From: a virus
Virus record (IMG/VR): IMGVR_UViG_3300017743_000180
Coordinates: 1 to 20,839 of that record
Length of the DNA stretch: 20,839 nt
Direction: 5' to 3' (one strand)
A program made the translations under genes and the position numbers. The notes under the pieces are model-generated. The model saw only the letters and a program-made list of their open reading frames with translations, made no database searches and was not told the origin of the DNA. Shown here piece after piece: positions 1 through 6,010 of this stretch. Position 1 is the first letter of the stretch, and every line of letters begins with the position of its first letter.

Positions 1-1
1 A

Positions 2-145
2 GGCCTCGCCTATATGCTGTCTTTAAAATACTCCCCAGATAGGACCGCCGCCTTGCAGCAAATGTACGAGCAAGATTTTACTCGAGCGGCACAGGAAGAT
101 AGAGATACGGCCAGTACTCGTATATTGCCTGACGTAGGGTCCTAG
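2..145 (+). CDS. C-terminal end of a phage connector/structural protein (5' truncated)
   Basis: Open from the window edge and ending in TAG at 143-145, leaving 47 residues. The tail reads GLAYMLSLKYSPDRTAALQQ, then a Glu/Asp/Arg-rich helix and a short RILPDVGS end. This helical, charged ending resembles the C-termini of small head-tail adaptor (P22 gp4-like) proteins, in which a final helix of Ala, Leu, Asp and Arg packs in the connector ring. It lies 2 nt before the next start, in front of another adaptor-type gene at 483, which fits a head-to-tail joining cluster. The N-terminus is missing, so the family call is weak; the reading frame itself is well supported by the tight junction with the next gene. 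Confidence 0.6.
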   Translation, partial: GLAYMLSLKYSPDRTAALQQMYEQDFTRAAQEDRDTASTRILPDVGS

Positions 146-147
146 AG

Positions 148-486
148 ATGTCTCAGGCTTCAGGGAAATTTTCTTATGGCCTCTGCGATTACTGCGGGCA
201 GCGTTATCCTTATCAGACCCTGAGGAAAAATTGGAAGGGGTTTATGGTGTGCCCTGAGGACTATGAGCCAAAAGAGCCTCAGTTGACCCCGTTAAACCAT
301 AGAGGCGATGCGATTGCTCTTGAGAATCCTCGTCCAGACAGAACAGAGCCGCTGAGCGTGTTTGTAAATAACGCGGGTGGCGATACGCCTTTTGAGACAG
401 TGCCGAGTTCTATGCAGCCTGCCCCCGCTGCGATTGCAGTTGAAGGCGTAGGTACACTTGGAACAGTTACGGTGGTAATTACATGA
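148..486 (+). CDS. Small virion-region protein with Cys zinc-finger-like motif
   Basis: 112 aa. The N-terminal 40 residues hold C13-x-x-C16 and, after a basic linker, C35-P-E-D38-Y-E-P. This looks like a short zinc-binding knuckle with three Cys and possibly Asp38 or another residue as fourth ligand. The following NPRPDRTEP segment resembles small conserved phage proteins encoded next to head-tail joining genes, from my recollection of the family. The C-terminal half is Ala/Val/Thr-rich and probably beta-structured or flexible. It starts 2 nt after the previous stop with no strong Shine-Dalgarno, suggesting coupling, and its stop overlaps the next start (ATGA at 483-486). Function unknown; a structural or assembly role is inferred only from position. 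Confidence 0.8.
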   Translation: MSQASGKFSYGLCDYCGQRYPYQTLRKNWKGFMVCPEDYEPKEPQLTPLNHRGDAIALENPRPDRTEPLSVFVNNAGGDTPFETVPSSMQPAPAAIAVEGVGTLGTVTVVIT

Positions 487-1139
487 CCTATGATGAGTTA
501 GTAACAAACATTCGTAATTACACCGAGGTTGACTCAAACGTCTTTCCTAATTCGGTGATAGACACGTTTATTACGATGGCCGAAAACAGAATCCTCCGTG
601 ATATTGACTTGGATGTGTTTAAGCTAGAAGCCACTGCCAACATGACCGCAGGCAATCGTTTCCTAGTGGCGCCTAGCGACATCCTTACCCACCGTTACAT
701 CATGGCAACATTGAATGGGGACCAGACTTTTTTAGAGTTTAGGGACACGTCCTTCATGAAGGAGTACTGGCCTGATTCTACGGTAACGGGAACACCCAAA
801 TACTATTCTGTATGGAACCAGAACACGTTCTATATTGCGCCGACACCCGACGCTAATTACGAAGTTCAGTTAGGATACATATATAAGCCGCAACAGTTGT
901 CGTCTACAAATACGACAACGTGGGTGAGCACTGACGCCCCCGAAGCGCTTTTATATGCGTGCCTTATTCAGGCATACAGTTACACCAAAGGTCCGCTCGA
1001 AATGCTGAAATATTTTGAAGACAGCTATAAGCAGGCAATACAAGGTCTCGGCATCGAGCAGCAAGGTCGCCGCCGTCGTGACGAGTTTAGAGATGGCATG
1101 ATCAGGTTGCCTATCAAATCGGAATCACCCGGCCCGTAA
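483..1139 (+). CDS. Phage head-tail adaptor/connector protein
   Basis: 218 aa. The opening (MTYDELVTNIRNYTEVDSN) followed by FPNSVIDTFITMAENRILRD is characteristic of small phage adaptor proteins that form a ring below the portal. An N-terminal helical bundle is followed by a beta-rich middle (LEFRDTSFMKEYWPDS, GTPKYYSVWNQNTFYIAPTP, YEVQLGYIYKP) and a final helical segment (APEALLYACLIQAYSYTKGP, then an amphipathic helix). A GTPKYY-x(n)-F-x-I-A-P-x-P core is, as I recall, a recurring signature of these adaptors. It overlaps the previous gene by 4 nt. The C-terminus is rich in Arg and Glu, as expected for a protein that contacts DNA or the portal. The family assignment is from memory of sequence patterns, not a search. 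Confidence 0.8.
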   Translation: MTYDELVTNIRNYTEVDSNVFPNSVIDTFITMAENRILRDIDLDVFKLEATANMTAGNRFLVAPSDILTHRYIMATLNGDQTFLEFRDTSFMKEYWPDSTVTGTPKYYSVWNQNTFYIAPTPDANYEVQLGYIYKPQQLSSTNTTTWVSTDAPEALLYACLIQAYSYTKGPLEMLKYFEDSYKQAIQGLGIEQQGRRRRDEFRDGMIRLPIKSESPGP

Positions 1140-1145
1140 TTTTTT

Positions 1146-1152
1146 AAGAGGA
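1146..1152 (+). promoter_or_regulatory. Strong ribosome binding site for the 1160 gene
   Basis: AAGAGGA lies 7 nt before the ATG at 1160, in a short 20-nt gap. It is one of the better Shine-Dalgarno sequences in the window, which fits a virion protein made in many copies. Confidence 0.6.
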
Positions 1153-1159
1153 AAGAAAA

Positions 1160-1594
1160 ATGGCTATTACACAAGCTATGGCAACATCATTCAAAGTTCA
1201 AATCCTTGGTGGAGACTTTGATTTCAGCAGCGGTACAGCACAGACGTTCAAGATTGCTTTGTTTACTTCAGCAGCTACGTTGGATGCGACTACTACTGCG
1301 TATTCTGCGACTAATGAAGCTTCTGGTACAGGGTACGTAGCAGGTGGTAACACTCTGACTATTTCTGCAAACCCCGCGTCTAGTGGCACCACAGCGTTTT
1401 TGGACTTTGCGGATACTACATGGTCTACAGCGACTATTACAGCTCGTGGCGCTTTGATCTACTTGGCTAACGGCGGCACTAACCCCGCTGTTGCAGTTCT
1501 GGACTTCGGTTCGGATAAGACCTCTACTGCGGGCGACTTTACTATTGTCTTCCCTGCTGCTGACGCTAGCAACGCTATTATCCGTATTGCTTAA
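1160..1594 (+). CDS. Phage structural (virion decoration/tail) protein
   Basis: 144 aa, Ala/Thr/Ser-rich and predicted all-beta. The pattern is an N-terminal MAITQAMATSFKVQILGG, then FKIALFTSAATLDATTTAYS, EASGTGYVAGGNTL, a DFADTTW-x(7)-ARGALIYL core, and an end in DFTIVFP. This arrangement is typical of an abundant small structural protein seen in many podovirus-like and marine phages, usually annotated only as structural protein. It sits behind a good Shine-Dalgarno between the adaptor and the repeat protein, as expected for a virion component. The exact site in the virion (capsid decoration or tail) cannot be told from sequence. Confidence 0.8.
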   Translation: MAITQAMATSFKVQILGGDFDFSSGTAQTFKIALFTSAATLDATTTAYSATNEASGTGYVAGGNTLTISANPASSGTTAFLDFADTTWSTATITARGALIYLANGGTNPAVAVLDFGSDKTSTAGDFTIVFPAADASNAIIRIA

Positions 1595-1606
1595 TAGGGG
1601 CGCTAA

Positions 1607-2449
1607 ATGGCCTCTTCGACGGATTACATAGGGTGGGGATCAGGTCCTTGGGGCCGAGATAACTGGGGTTCTAGCACCACTACTATTTATGTAGACGGTG
1701 TTTCTGGAACTTCGGCGCTCGGCAGTGAGGCTGTGTCCGCAGGTGCTATTGTATCTGTTACGGGTGTTGCGGCTACGGGGGCTGTAGGTTCTGTAGCTAT
1801 TGCGATAGGGCAGACTGTCCAAGTTACGGGCCTTACAGCTACTGGAGCGTTAGGAACTTCTACGGTTGAAGCAGATGCTAACGTAAGCGTAACCGGTGTT
1901 GAAGCTACTTCTGTATTAGGCAACATTGCAGTTGAAGCAGACGGTGCGGTAAATGCACTAGGCAACGCGGCCACCGGCGAAATTGGTTCTGTAATAGTCA
2001 GTATTGGTAGAATCGTAGATGTTACCGGTGTTGAAGCAACCGGGGTTGTAGGTACTGTCGATGTCGAAGAGAGTGTTTTATTTGCGGTTTCTGGTGTTGA
2101 AGCTACCACTGCCCTTGGCGAAGAAAGTGTTATAGCTAAGGCAACGGCTAGCCCTAACGGTGTTGAAGGTACGGCTCAAGTAGGTACGGTAGCCTTAATA
2201 ACTAACAACACGATCAACGTGACCGGCCTTCAAGGAACTACAGCTCTAGGCACAGCAACGGCACAGGCTAATGCAGACGTAAGTGTTACTGGCGTACAGG
2301 GTACTACAGCCCTAGGCGAAACAACAGAAACAGGCACGGCTACGGTATACGCCATTGGCGTACAGGGCACGGGTGACGTAGGAAATGTACTGGTTTGGAG
2401 TAGAATAGTGCCAGATCCGGGAACTACTTGGACACGAATTGCGGCATAG
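1607..2449 (+). CDS. Repeat protein of ten 22-residue units, likely virion fibre/surface protein
   Basis: 280 aa. Residues 9-21 hold a Trp/Gly motif (GWGSGPWGRDNWG). Residues 32-251 form ten consecutive units of exactly 22 aa with consensus V-x-[GA]-T-x-x-[LV]-G-x-x-x-V-x-x-x-x-x-V-x-V-T-G, and an eleventh, degenerate unit runs into the C-terminal WSRIVPDPGTTWTRIAA. Alternating Val/Thr with a Gly every half repeat suggests a regular beta-solenoid or trimeric beta-fibre. Asp and Glu are scattered and Lys/Arg are nearly absent, giving an acidic surface. It lies between two structural genes and ends 1 nt before the AGGAGA used by the next gene. A virion fibre or surface role is inferred; no enzymatic motif is visible. 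Confidence 0.75.
   Translation: MASSTDYIGWGSGPWGRDNWGSSTTTIYVDGVSGTSALGSEAVSAGAIVSVTGVAATGAVGSVAIAIGQTVQVTGLTATGALGTSTVEADANVSVTGVEATSVLGNIAVEADGAVNALGNAATGEIGSVIVSIGRIVDVTGVEATGVVGTVDVEESVLFAVSGVEATTALGEESVIAKATASPNGVEGTAQVGTVALITNNTINVTGLQGTTALGTATAQANADVSVTGVQGTTALGETTETGTATVYAIGVQGTGDVGNVLVWSRIVPDPGTTWTRIAA
1700..2359 (+). repeat. Ten tandem 66-nt (22-codon) units
   Basis: Ten in-frame units of exactly 22 codons without a single length change, each starting at a codon for V, L or N followed by x-[GA]-T and ending in Gly. The units differ widely at DNA level, so the array is old rather than freshly expanded. Units 9 and 10 (LQGTTALG and VQGTTALG) are among the most similar. Confidence 0.9.
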
Positions 2450-2453
2450 GAGA
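2448..2453 (+). promoter_or_regulatory. Ribosome binding site that fixes the start of the zinc-ribbon gene
   Basis: AGGAGA overlaps the stop codon of the repeat protein and sits 4 nt before ATG 2458. It favours 2458 over the in-frame upstream ATG at 2428, which lies inside the preceding gene and lacks such a site. Confidence 0.55.
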
Positions 2454-2457
2454 AGAC

Positions 2458-2670
2458 ATGAAGACAGTAAACGAAGCGGTAGACTTAGGTGATACAATAG
2501 ACCCTAAGCATGAAGTAGAAATCGTGTGTGGTAATTGCGGTTACGATTTGGACGAAACGGAACTAACAGCGGATACTTGTTCAGATTGCGGGGAAGCCCT
2601 AAACTTACGGCAGCACACAAAAATTTATGCGACAAGCATCCCTGCTGCCGGTGGCAGTACACTAGTATAA
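2458..2670 (+). CDS. Zinc-ribbon mini-protein
   Basis: 70 aa from the ATG at 2458; an in-frame ATG at 2428 would add 10 residues but has no good ribosome site. The protein has two CxxC knuckles, C24-G-N-C27 and C41-S-D-C44, separated by 13 residues, the geometry of a rubredoxin-like or zinc-ribbon fold. Both halves are acidic (YDLDETEL, DCGEAL), which argues against simple DNA binding and for a protein-protein or assembly role. The C-terminal 25 residues (ATSIPAAGGSTLV) are unrelated to the ribbon. It lies between a fibre-like repeat protein and the fibre-like protein at 2687, so a role in assembling those parts is possible but unproven. Confidence 0.75.
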   Translation: MKTVNEAVDLGDTIDPKHEVEIVCGNCGYDLDETELTADTCSDCGEALNLRQHTKIYATSIPAAGGSTLV

Positions 2671-2676
2671 GTACTG
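2655..2676 (+). other. 6-bp inverted repeat next to a ribosome binding site
   Basis: CAGTAC at 2655-2660 pairs with GTACTG at 2671-2676 around a 10-nt loop that itself contains ACTAGT. The 3' arm ends in the GGAGA (2676-2680) that serves the gene at 2687. There is no T-run, so it is not a terminator. It may tune translation of the fibre gene or may be chance. Confidence 0.3.
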
Positions 2677-2686
2677 GAGAAACCTA

Positions 2687-3994
2687 ATGGCTACTTATGT
2701 AAATAACTTACGGCTCAAAGAAATCGCCACGGGCGATGAAAGTGGCACTTGGGGCACCAGTACCAACACTAACCTTGAGCTGATTACCGACGGTTTTAGC
2801 TATGGCACGAAGCAGATGGCGGCTGACGCCAACGAAACCTTCACGATGCCGGACGCTACAGCAGACGCGACTCGCGGGTTTTACCTAAAGATTACTTCGG
2901 CGGGTGCTCTTACGGCTACTCGTGAGGTAACACTCGGTCCGAACACTGTATCTAAGGTGTGGATGATCGAGAACGCTACTTCAGGCAGCCAGATTATTAC
3001 GATCAAGCAAGGCTCGGGCGCTACGGTTAACGTCGCTAATGGCTCTAAAGTCATGGTCGTCACAGACGGTGCGGGTGCAGGCGCTGCGGTCCTTAATGCC
3101 AATCCAACAGAAGTGGGCGGTACGGTAACAAGTGTAGCTGTTTCTGGCGGCACCACAGGTCTTACTACTTCAGGCGGCCCTGTAACTACTTCTGGTACAA
3201 TTACTCTTGCGGGTACTCTCGCTGTCGCTAACGGCGGTACGGGTGTAACTTCATCTACAGGTACTGGCTCGGTTGTTCTGTCTACTAACCCAACTTTTGC
3301 GGGTCTTACGACTACTGCGGATATGAGTTTTGGGGATAACGACAAGGCCATCTTTGGTGCTAGTAATGACCTACAGCTTTATCATGATGGTAGTAATAGT
3401 TACATTGACGACGCCGGTGCAGGTTCGCTACTTATTCGTGGCACAAACTTGCAGCTACGCAGCTACACCACTAATGAAAACTTCCTTACAGGCACTGAAA
3501 ATGGTGCAGTTAGCTTATACTATGACGGCACAATCAAAGCAGCCACAATTTCCACCGGCCTAGACGTAACAGGCACAGTGCGATCCGACAGCCTCTCCGA
3601 TGGCGGTGGTGTAGGTAAGATCAACTACGATTCTAGCTCGTTCTTCTCTGGCGCTTTCTCTGACGAAGTAACTGCTTTAGGTAATACTGGAACAGCGGTA
3701 ACGATTGACTGTGACGATGGTAACGTATTTACTGCGACCCTAACTGGTAATGCCACTATTACTTTGGCTACACCTAACAGCACCGCTAATAGAGCAACTT
3801 CGTTTACATTGGTTCTTACTAACGACGCTACGGCAAGTCGAACAGTTGCTTTTGCGGGGGGAACCTTTAAGTATCCGGGCGGTTCAGTTAGCCGCACTAC
3901 CGATGCTAATGCTACAGACATTTGGTTCTTCTTTTCTCCAGACAACGGAACAAATTGGTATGTAAGCATACCCATGAAAAACTTATCATCTTAA
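2687..3994 (+). CDS. Phage tail-fibre-like structural protein
   Basis: 435 aa. The N-terminus (TYVNNLRLKEIATGDESGTW then GTSTNTNLELI) resembles the virion-attachment part of marine phage fibre-like proteins. Around residues 140-205 a Thr/Gly/Ser-rich stretch with ANGGTG and TGTGSVVLSTNPTF motifs is typical of trimeric fibre shafts. It is followed by an LQLYHDGSNSYIDD segment and a SLLIRG motif, also recurrent in fibres. The last 110 residues (EVTALGNTGTAVTIDC, FTATLTGNATITL, FAGGTFKYPGG, WFFFSPDNGTNWYVS) form a separate beta domain, probably the distal tip. No peptidase S74 chaperone domain is visible. GGAGA at 2676-2680 lies 6 nt before the start. A role in host contact or as a tail appendage is inferred from composition and motifs. 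Confidence 0.8.
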   Translation: MATYVNNLRLKEIATGDESGTWGTSTNTNLELITDGFSYGTKQMAADANETFTMPDATADATRGFYLKITSAGALTATREVTLGPNTVSKVWMIENATSGSQIITIKQGSGATVNVANGSKVMVVTDGAGAGAAVLNANPTEVGGTVTSVAVSGGTTGLTTSGGPVTTSGTITLAGTLAVANGGTGVTSSTGTGSVVLSTNPTFAGLTTTADMSFGDNDKAIFGASNDLQLYHDGSNSYIDDAGAGSLLIRGTNLQLRSYTTNENFLTGTENGAVSLYYDGTIKAATISTGLDVTGTVRSDSLSDGGGVGKINYDSSSFFSGAFSDEVTALGNTGTAVTIDCDDGNVFTATLTGNATITLATPNSTANRATSFTLVLTNDATASRTVAFAGGTFKYPGGSVSRTTDANATDIWFFFSPDNGTNWYVSIPMKNLSS

Positions 3995-4002
3995 TTTAAG
4001 AC

Positions 4003-4015
4003 AGCCTAGGAGGCT
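4003..4015 (+). promoter_or_regulatory. Strong Shine-Dalgarno within a short hairpin
   Basis: TAGGAGG (4007-4013) lies 8 nt before ATG 4022. It is flanked by AGCC (4003-4006) and overlaps GGCT (4012-4015), which can pair as a 4-bp stem with a 5-nt loop. The ribosome site is clear; any regulatory effect of such a small hairpin is speculative. Confidence 0.45.
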
Positions 4016-4021
4016 ACTAAA

Positions 4022-4246
4022 ATGGCACTAACAGCAGAACAACAAGCAGAAGTAGATTTACAAGAAGCTATGCGCTCAGGCGACAGAGAGCAAGAAGCAA
4101 AGCGAGTTAAGCTTGAAGCTCTTCGTATGGCTAAAGAGATTGTGGTAGAAAACCGTCGCACGCAAAGCGCGGCTGAAGCTACTGATATAACCGCCGAGTC
4201 GATACAAGCTATTGCAGACAGCCTAACCACTTACGTTAACTCGTAG
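4022..4246 (+). CDS. Small charged helical protein, function unknown
   Basis: 74 aa, almost entirely predicted helix: LTAEQQAEVDLQEAMRSGDR, a Glu/Lys/Arg-rich middle, and an amphipathic end (ESIQAIADSLTTYVNS). It has no Cys, no membrane segment and no recognised motif. It has one of the best Shine-Dalgarno sequences in the window, implying high expression, and its stop is 1 nt before the first oxygenase gene, so the two are probably co-translated. Similar small helical proteins accompany fibre genes in other phages, possibly as chaperones, but this is not established here. Confidence 0.75.
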   Translation: MALTAEQQAEVDLQEAMRSGDREQEAKRVKLEALRMAKEIVVENRRTQSAAEATDITAESIQAIADSLTTYVNS

Positions 4247-4247
4247 T

Positions 4248-4826
4248 ATGGAAGCTTACGCTTACTTTTCTTCCCCCATATACCGCGAAGAGCGCCCAGA
4301 GTGGGTAGAAGAAACGCTAAAGCATACGCAGAAATACTACGACGAAACGCAGTCGGGAGTGGTTAAACATACTAGACCTATGGCAAATGACTCTGACCTT
4401 GAGTACTTAGCGTCTTACTTTCGGGATAAGGGTGTTAGTATTTTAAAGGATCAGGGGTATTTAACAGACGAGTACGAGTTTTACGTTTCTGAGATGTGGG
4501 GTCAGGAGTTTGCTTGCACGGGCAGTAACATTATGCATGTTCATGGGGATAGCCAAATATCTGGTTTTTACTTTATGGAAGTCCCAGAAGACGGTTCCTA
4601 CCCTATATTTGACGACCCGAGACCGGGCAAACGCATGGCAGACCTGTGGACATCGCCTAGCGACGAAGTAACAATGGCAACACCGCAGGTACACTTTAAC
4701 AACGTGCAGGCGGGTACAATGATGTTATTTAACTCGTGGCTACCGCACATGATTACACCAAACCAATCTAATAACCCGACAAAATTTGTGCATTTTATTT
4801 TGTCGCAAAGAAAAAGGTTTATTTAA
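4248..4826 (+). CDS. 2OG-Fe(II) oxygenase 1 (2OG-FeII_Oxy_5-like)
   Basis: 192 aa. The core is a double-stranded beta-helix dioxygenase. H97-V-H99-G-D101-S-Q-I-S-G-F-Y-F matches the H-x-H/x-D...SG-x-Y-[YF] iron-binding strand of the putative 2OG-Fe(II) oxygenase family 2OG-FeII_Oxy_5. The next markers are FDDPR at 121-125 and AGTMMLFNSWLPH at 155-167, with His167 as distal iron ligand. The Arg that normally binds 2-oxoglutarate appears replaced by Lys179 (NPTKFVHFIL). Predicted reaction: oxidation of an unknown substrate coupled to decarboxylation of 2-oxoglutarate. It shares a TAATG junction with oxygenase 2. Its distance from the other three enzymes in sequence suggests separate ancestry. 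Substrate unknown; the setting within virion genes hints at a structural protein. Confidence 0.85.
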   Translation: MEAYAYFSSPIYREERPEWVEETLKHTQKYYDETQSGVVKHTRPMANDSDLEYLASYFRDKGVSILKDQGYLTDEYEFYVSEMWGQEFACTGSNIMHVHGDSQISGFYFMEVPEDGSYPIFDDPRPGKRMADLWTSPSDEVTMATPQVHFNNVQAGTMMLFNSWLPHMITPNQSNNPTKFVHFILSQRKRFI

Positions 4827-5410
4827 TGCAGCATTTGCTGACGCCGTATTCAAGGGCAATAAAGCCGTTTGCTTGGTGGGAAGGTGCGTTTACCGAAGAA
4901 CAGCTAGATTGGTTACAGCAAAAAGCTAAAGAAGCCACAAAAGAGGCCGCAGTTGGCGGGGGCGGTAGTGGAGAAGTTAACGACCAAATAAGAAGTTCTG
5001 AGATTAACTGGCTACATAAAGATATAGAATGTGAGTGGATATTTGGAAAGTTAAGTCACATTGTTTCTAGTTTAAATGCAGATTATTTTGGGTTTGATCT
5101 GACTGGGTTTGGAGACGCTTTGCAACTTACAAACTACCACGAAGCTAGACAAGGACACTATAAATGGCACCAAGATTTTGGTTCGTCTGGGGTTTCGAGA
5201 AAGCTTTCTTTGGTTTTACAGCTATCCGATCCTAATGATTACGAAGGTGGAGAACTCCAACTACTAACTACAGGACAGCCCACTTCGATTCATAAAAAAA
5301 GAGGGCTTATCACAGTGTTTCCTGCTTGGACATTGCATCAGGTGACTCCCGTAATTAAGGGAACAAGGCAAACACTAGTTACGTGGATTTCGGGACCTGC
5401 TTTTAAATGA
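4826..5410 (+). CDS. 2OG-Fe(II) oxygenase 2 (PKHD/prolyl-4-hydroxylase-like)
   Basis: 194 aa. It carries a full facial triad and co-substrate site: W114-H115-Q-D117 (H-x-D), H171 in FPAWTLHQVTPV, and R181 in GTRQTLVTW. Further support comes from RKLSLVLQLSDPNDYEGGEL, a hallmark of PKHD-type hydroxylases (YbiX/PiuC-like), and the GP end. The N-terminal 60 residues are helical (FTEEQLDWLQQKAKEAT) with a Gly-rich linker GGGGSG at 44-49. The enzyme is predicted to be cytoplasmic, with no signal peptide. It overlaps the gene before (TAATG) and after (ATGA), so the three oxygenases should be made together. The substrate is not visible from sequence; prolyl or other side-chain hydroxylation is the family expectation. 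Confidence 0.88.
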   Translation: MQHLLTPYSRAIKPFAWWEGAFTEEQLDWLQQKAKEATKEAAVGGGGSGEVNDQIRSSEINWLHKDIECEWIFGKLSHIVSSLNADYFGFDLTGFGDALQLTNYHEARQGHYKWHQDFGSSGVSRKLSLVLQLSDPNDYEGGELQLLTTGQPTSIHKKRGLITVFPAWTLHQVTPVIKGTRQTLVTWISGPAFK

Positions 5411-6003
5411 ACTCAGAATATAAAGATTTTATTGGTGTATTTTCTGAAGTTTACCCTGACGGGTTTTGCGAGCATTTAATAGCTGAGTTTGAGCGCAATC
5501 AAAATTTAGGGGTGGGAGTTAATAGACAAAAAGGCGAAGGCGCGGTTAAACACGTCAAGAACGACTATCAAATTTGTTCTAACGGGAAAAATGTAAACTT
5601 TGATGGGTTTAACGGACAGCCCACTATAGATATGTTTTTTAACGGCCTTCAGGAATGTTTTAAAGAATATACAAACGAGTTCTCGTGCCTACAAAACATA
5701 GACATAAGGTGCAACAACATGAAAATGCAAAAGACCTCTACCGGAGGCGGCTATCATGTTTGGCATGGTGAACAAGGTAACGGAGAGCAAGCAAATAGGG
5801 GTTTAGTTTATATGCTTTATCTTAGTACACTACCTCCAGAAGCTAACGGCGAGACAGAGTTTTTATATCAACAGAGACGAATAAATCCTGTTGGAAATAC
5901 TATGGTATTGTGGCCCGCCGCGTTCACCCACGCACATAGGGGTAACCCCGTTTACGGCGACCACACTAAATATATTGTTACAGGGTGGTTTTACCACGAG
6001 TGA
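5407..6003 (+). CDS. 2OG-Fe(II) oxygenase 3 (P4H-like, H-x-E variant)
   Basis: 198 aa. Core motif GGGYHVWHGE (113-122) gives His120 and Glu122 as iron ligands, so the usual Asp is Glu. RGLVYMLYLSTLPPEANGET is followed by FLYQQRRINPVGNTMVLWPA and FTHAHRGNPVYGDHTKYIVTG. The distal ligand is His175 or His177; H-x-G-x-PV matches the prolyl-4-hydroxylase pattern, favouring His177. Lys188 occupies the place of the 2-oxoglutarate-binding Lys of prolyl 4-hydroxylases. The N-terminus (FIGVFSEVYPDGFCEHLIAE) has the usual helical opening of phage and bacterial P4H-like enzymes. It is encoded directly before the glycine-rich protein, 7 nt from its start. Hydroxylation of that neighbour is an attractive inference but has no direct sequence proof. 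Confidence 0.85.
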   Translation: MNSEYKDFIGVFSEVYPDGFCEHLIAEFERNQNLGVGVNRQKGEGAVKHVKNDYQICSNGKNVNFDGFNGQPTIDMFFNGLQECFKEYTNEFSCLQNIDIRCNNMKMQKTSTGGGYHVWHGEQGNGEQANRGLVYMLYLSTLPPEANGETEFLYQQRRINPVGNTMVLWPAAFTHAHRGNPVYGDHTKYIVTGWFYHE

Positions 6004-6010
6004 GTAGATT

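Noticed and set aside
1687-2109. 140-aa minus-strand reading frame across the 22-residue repeat array
   Set aside because: Its own repeats derive only from the repeats of the + strand gene.
2881-3351. 156-aa minus-strand reading frame across the fibre gene
   Set aside because: Thr/Val/Pro-rich product mirrors the fibre gene codons; no ribosome site and no family resemblance.
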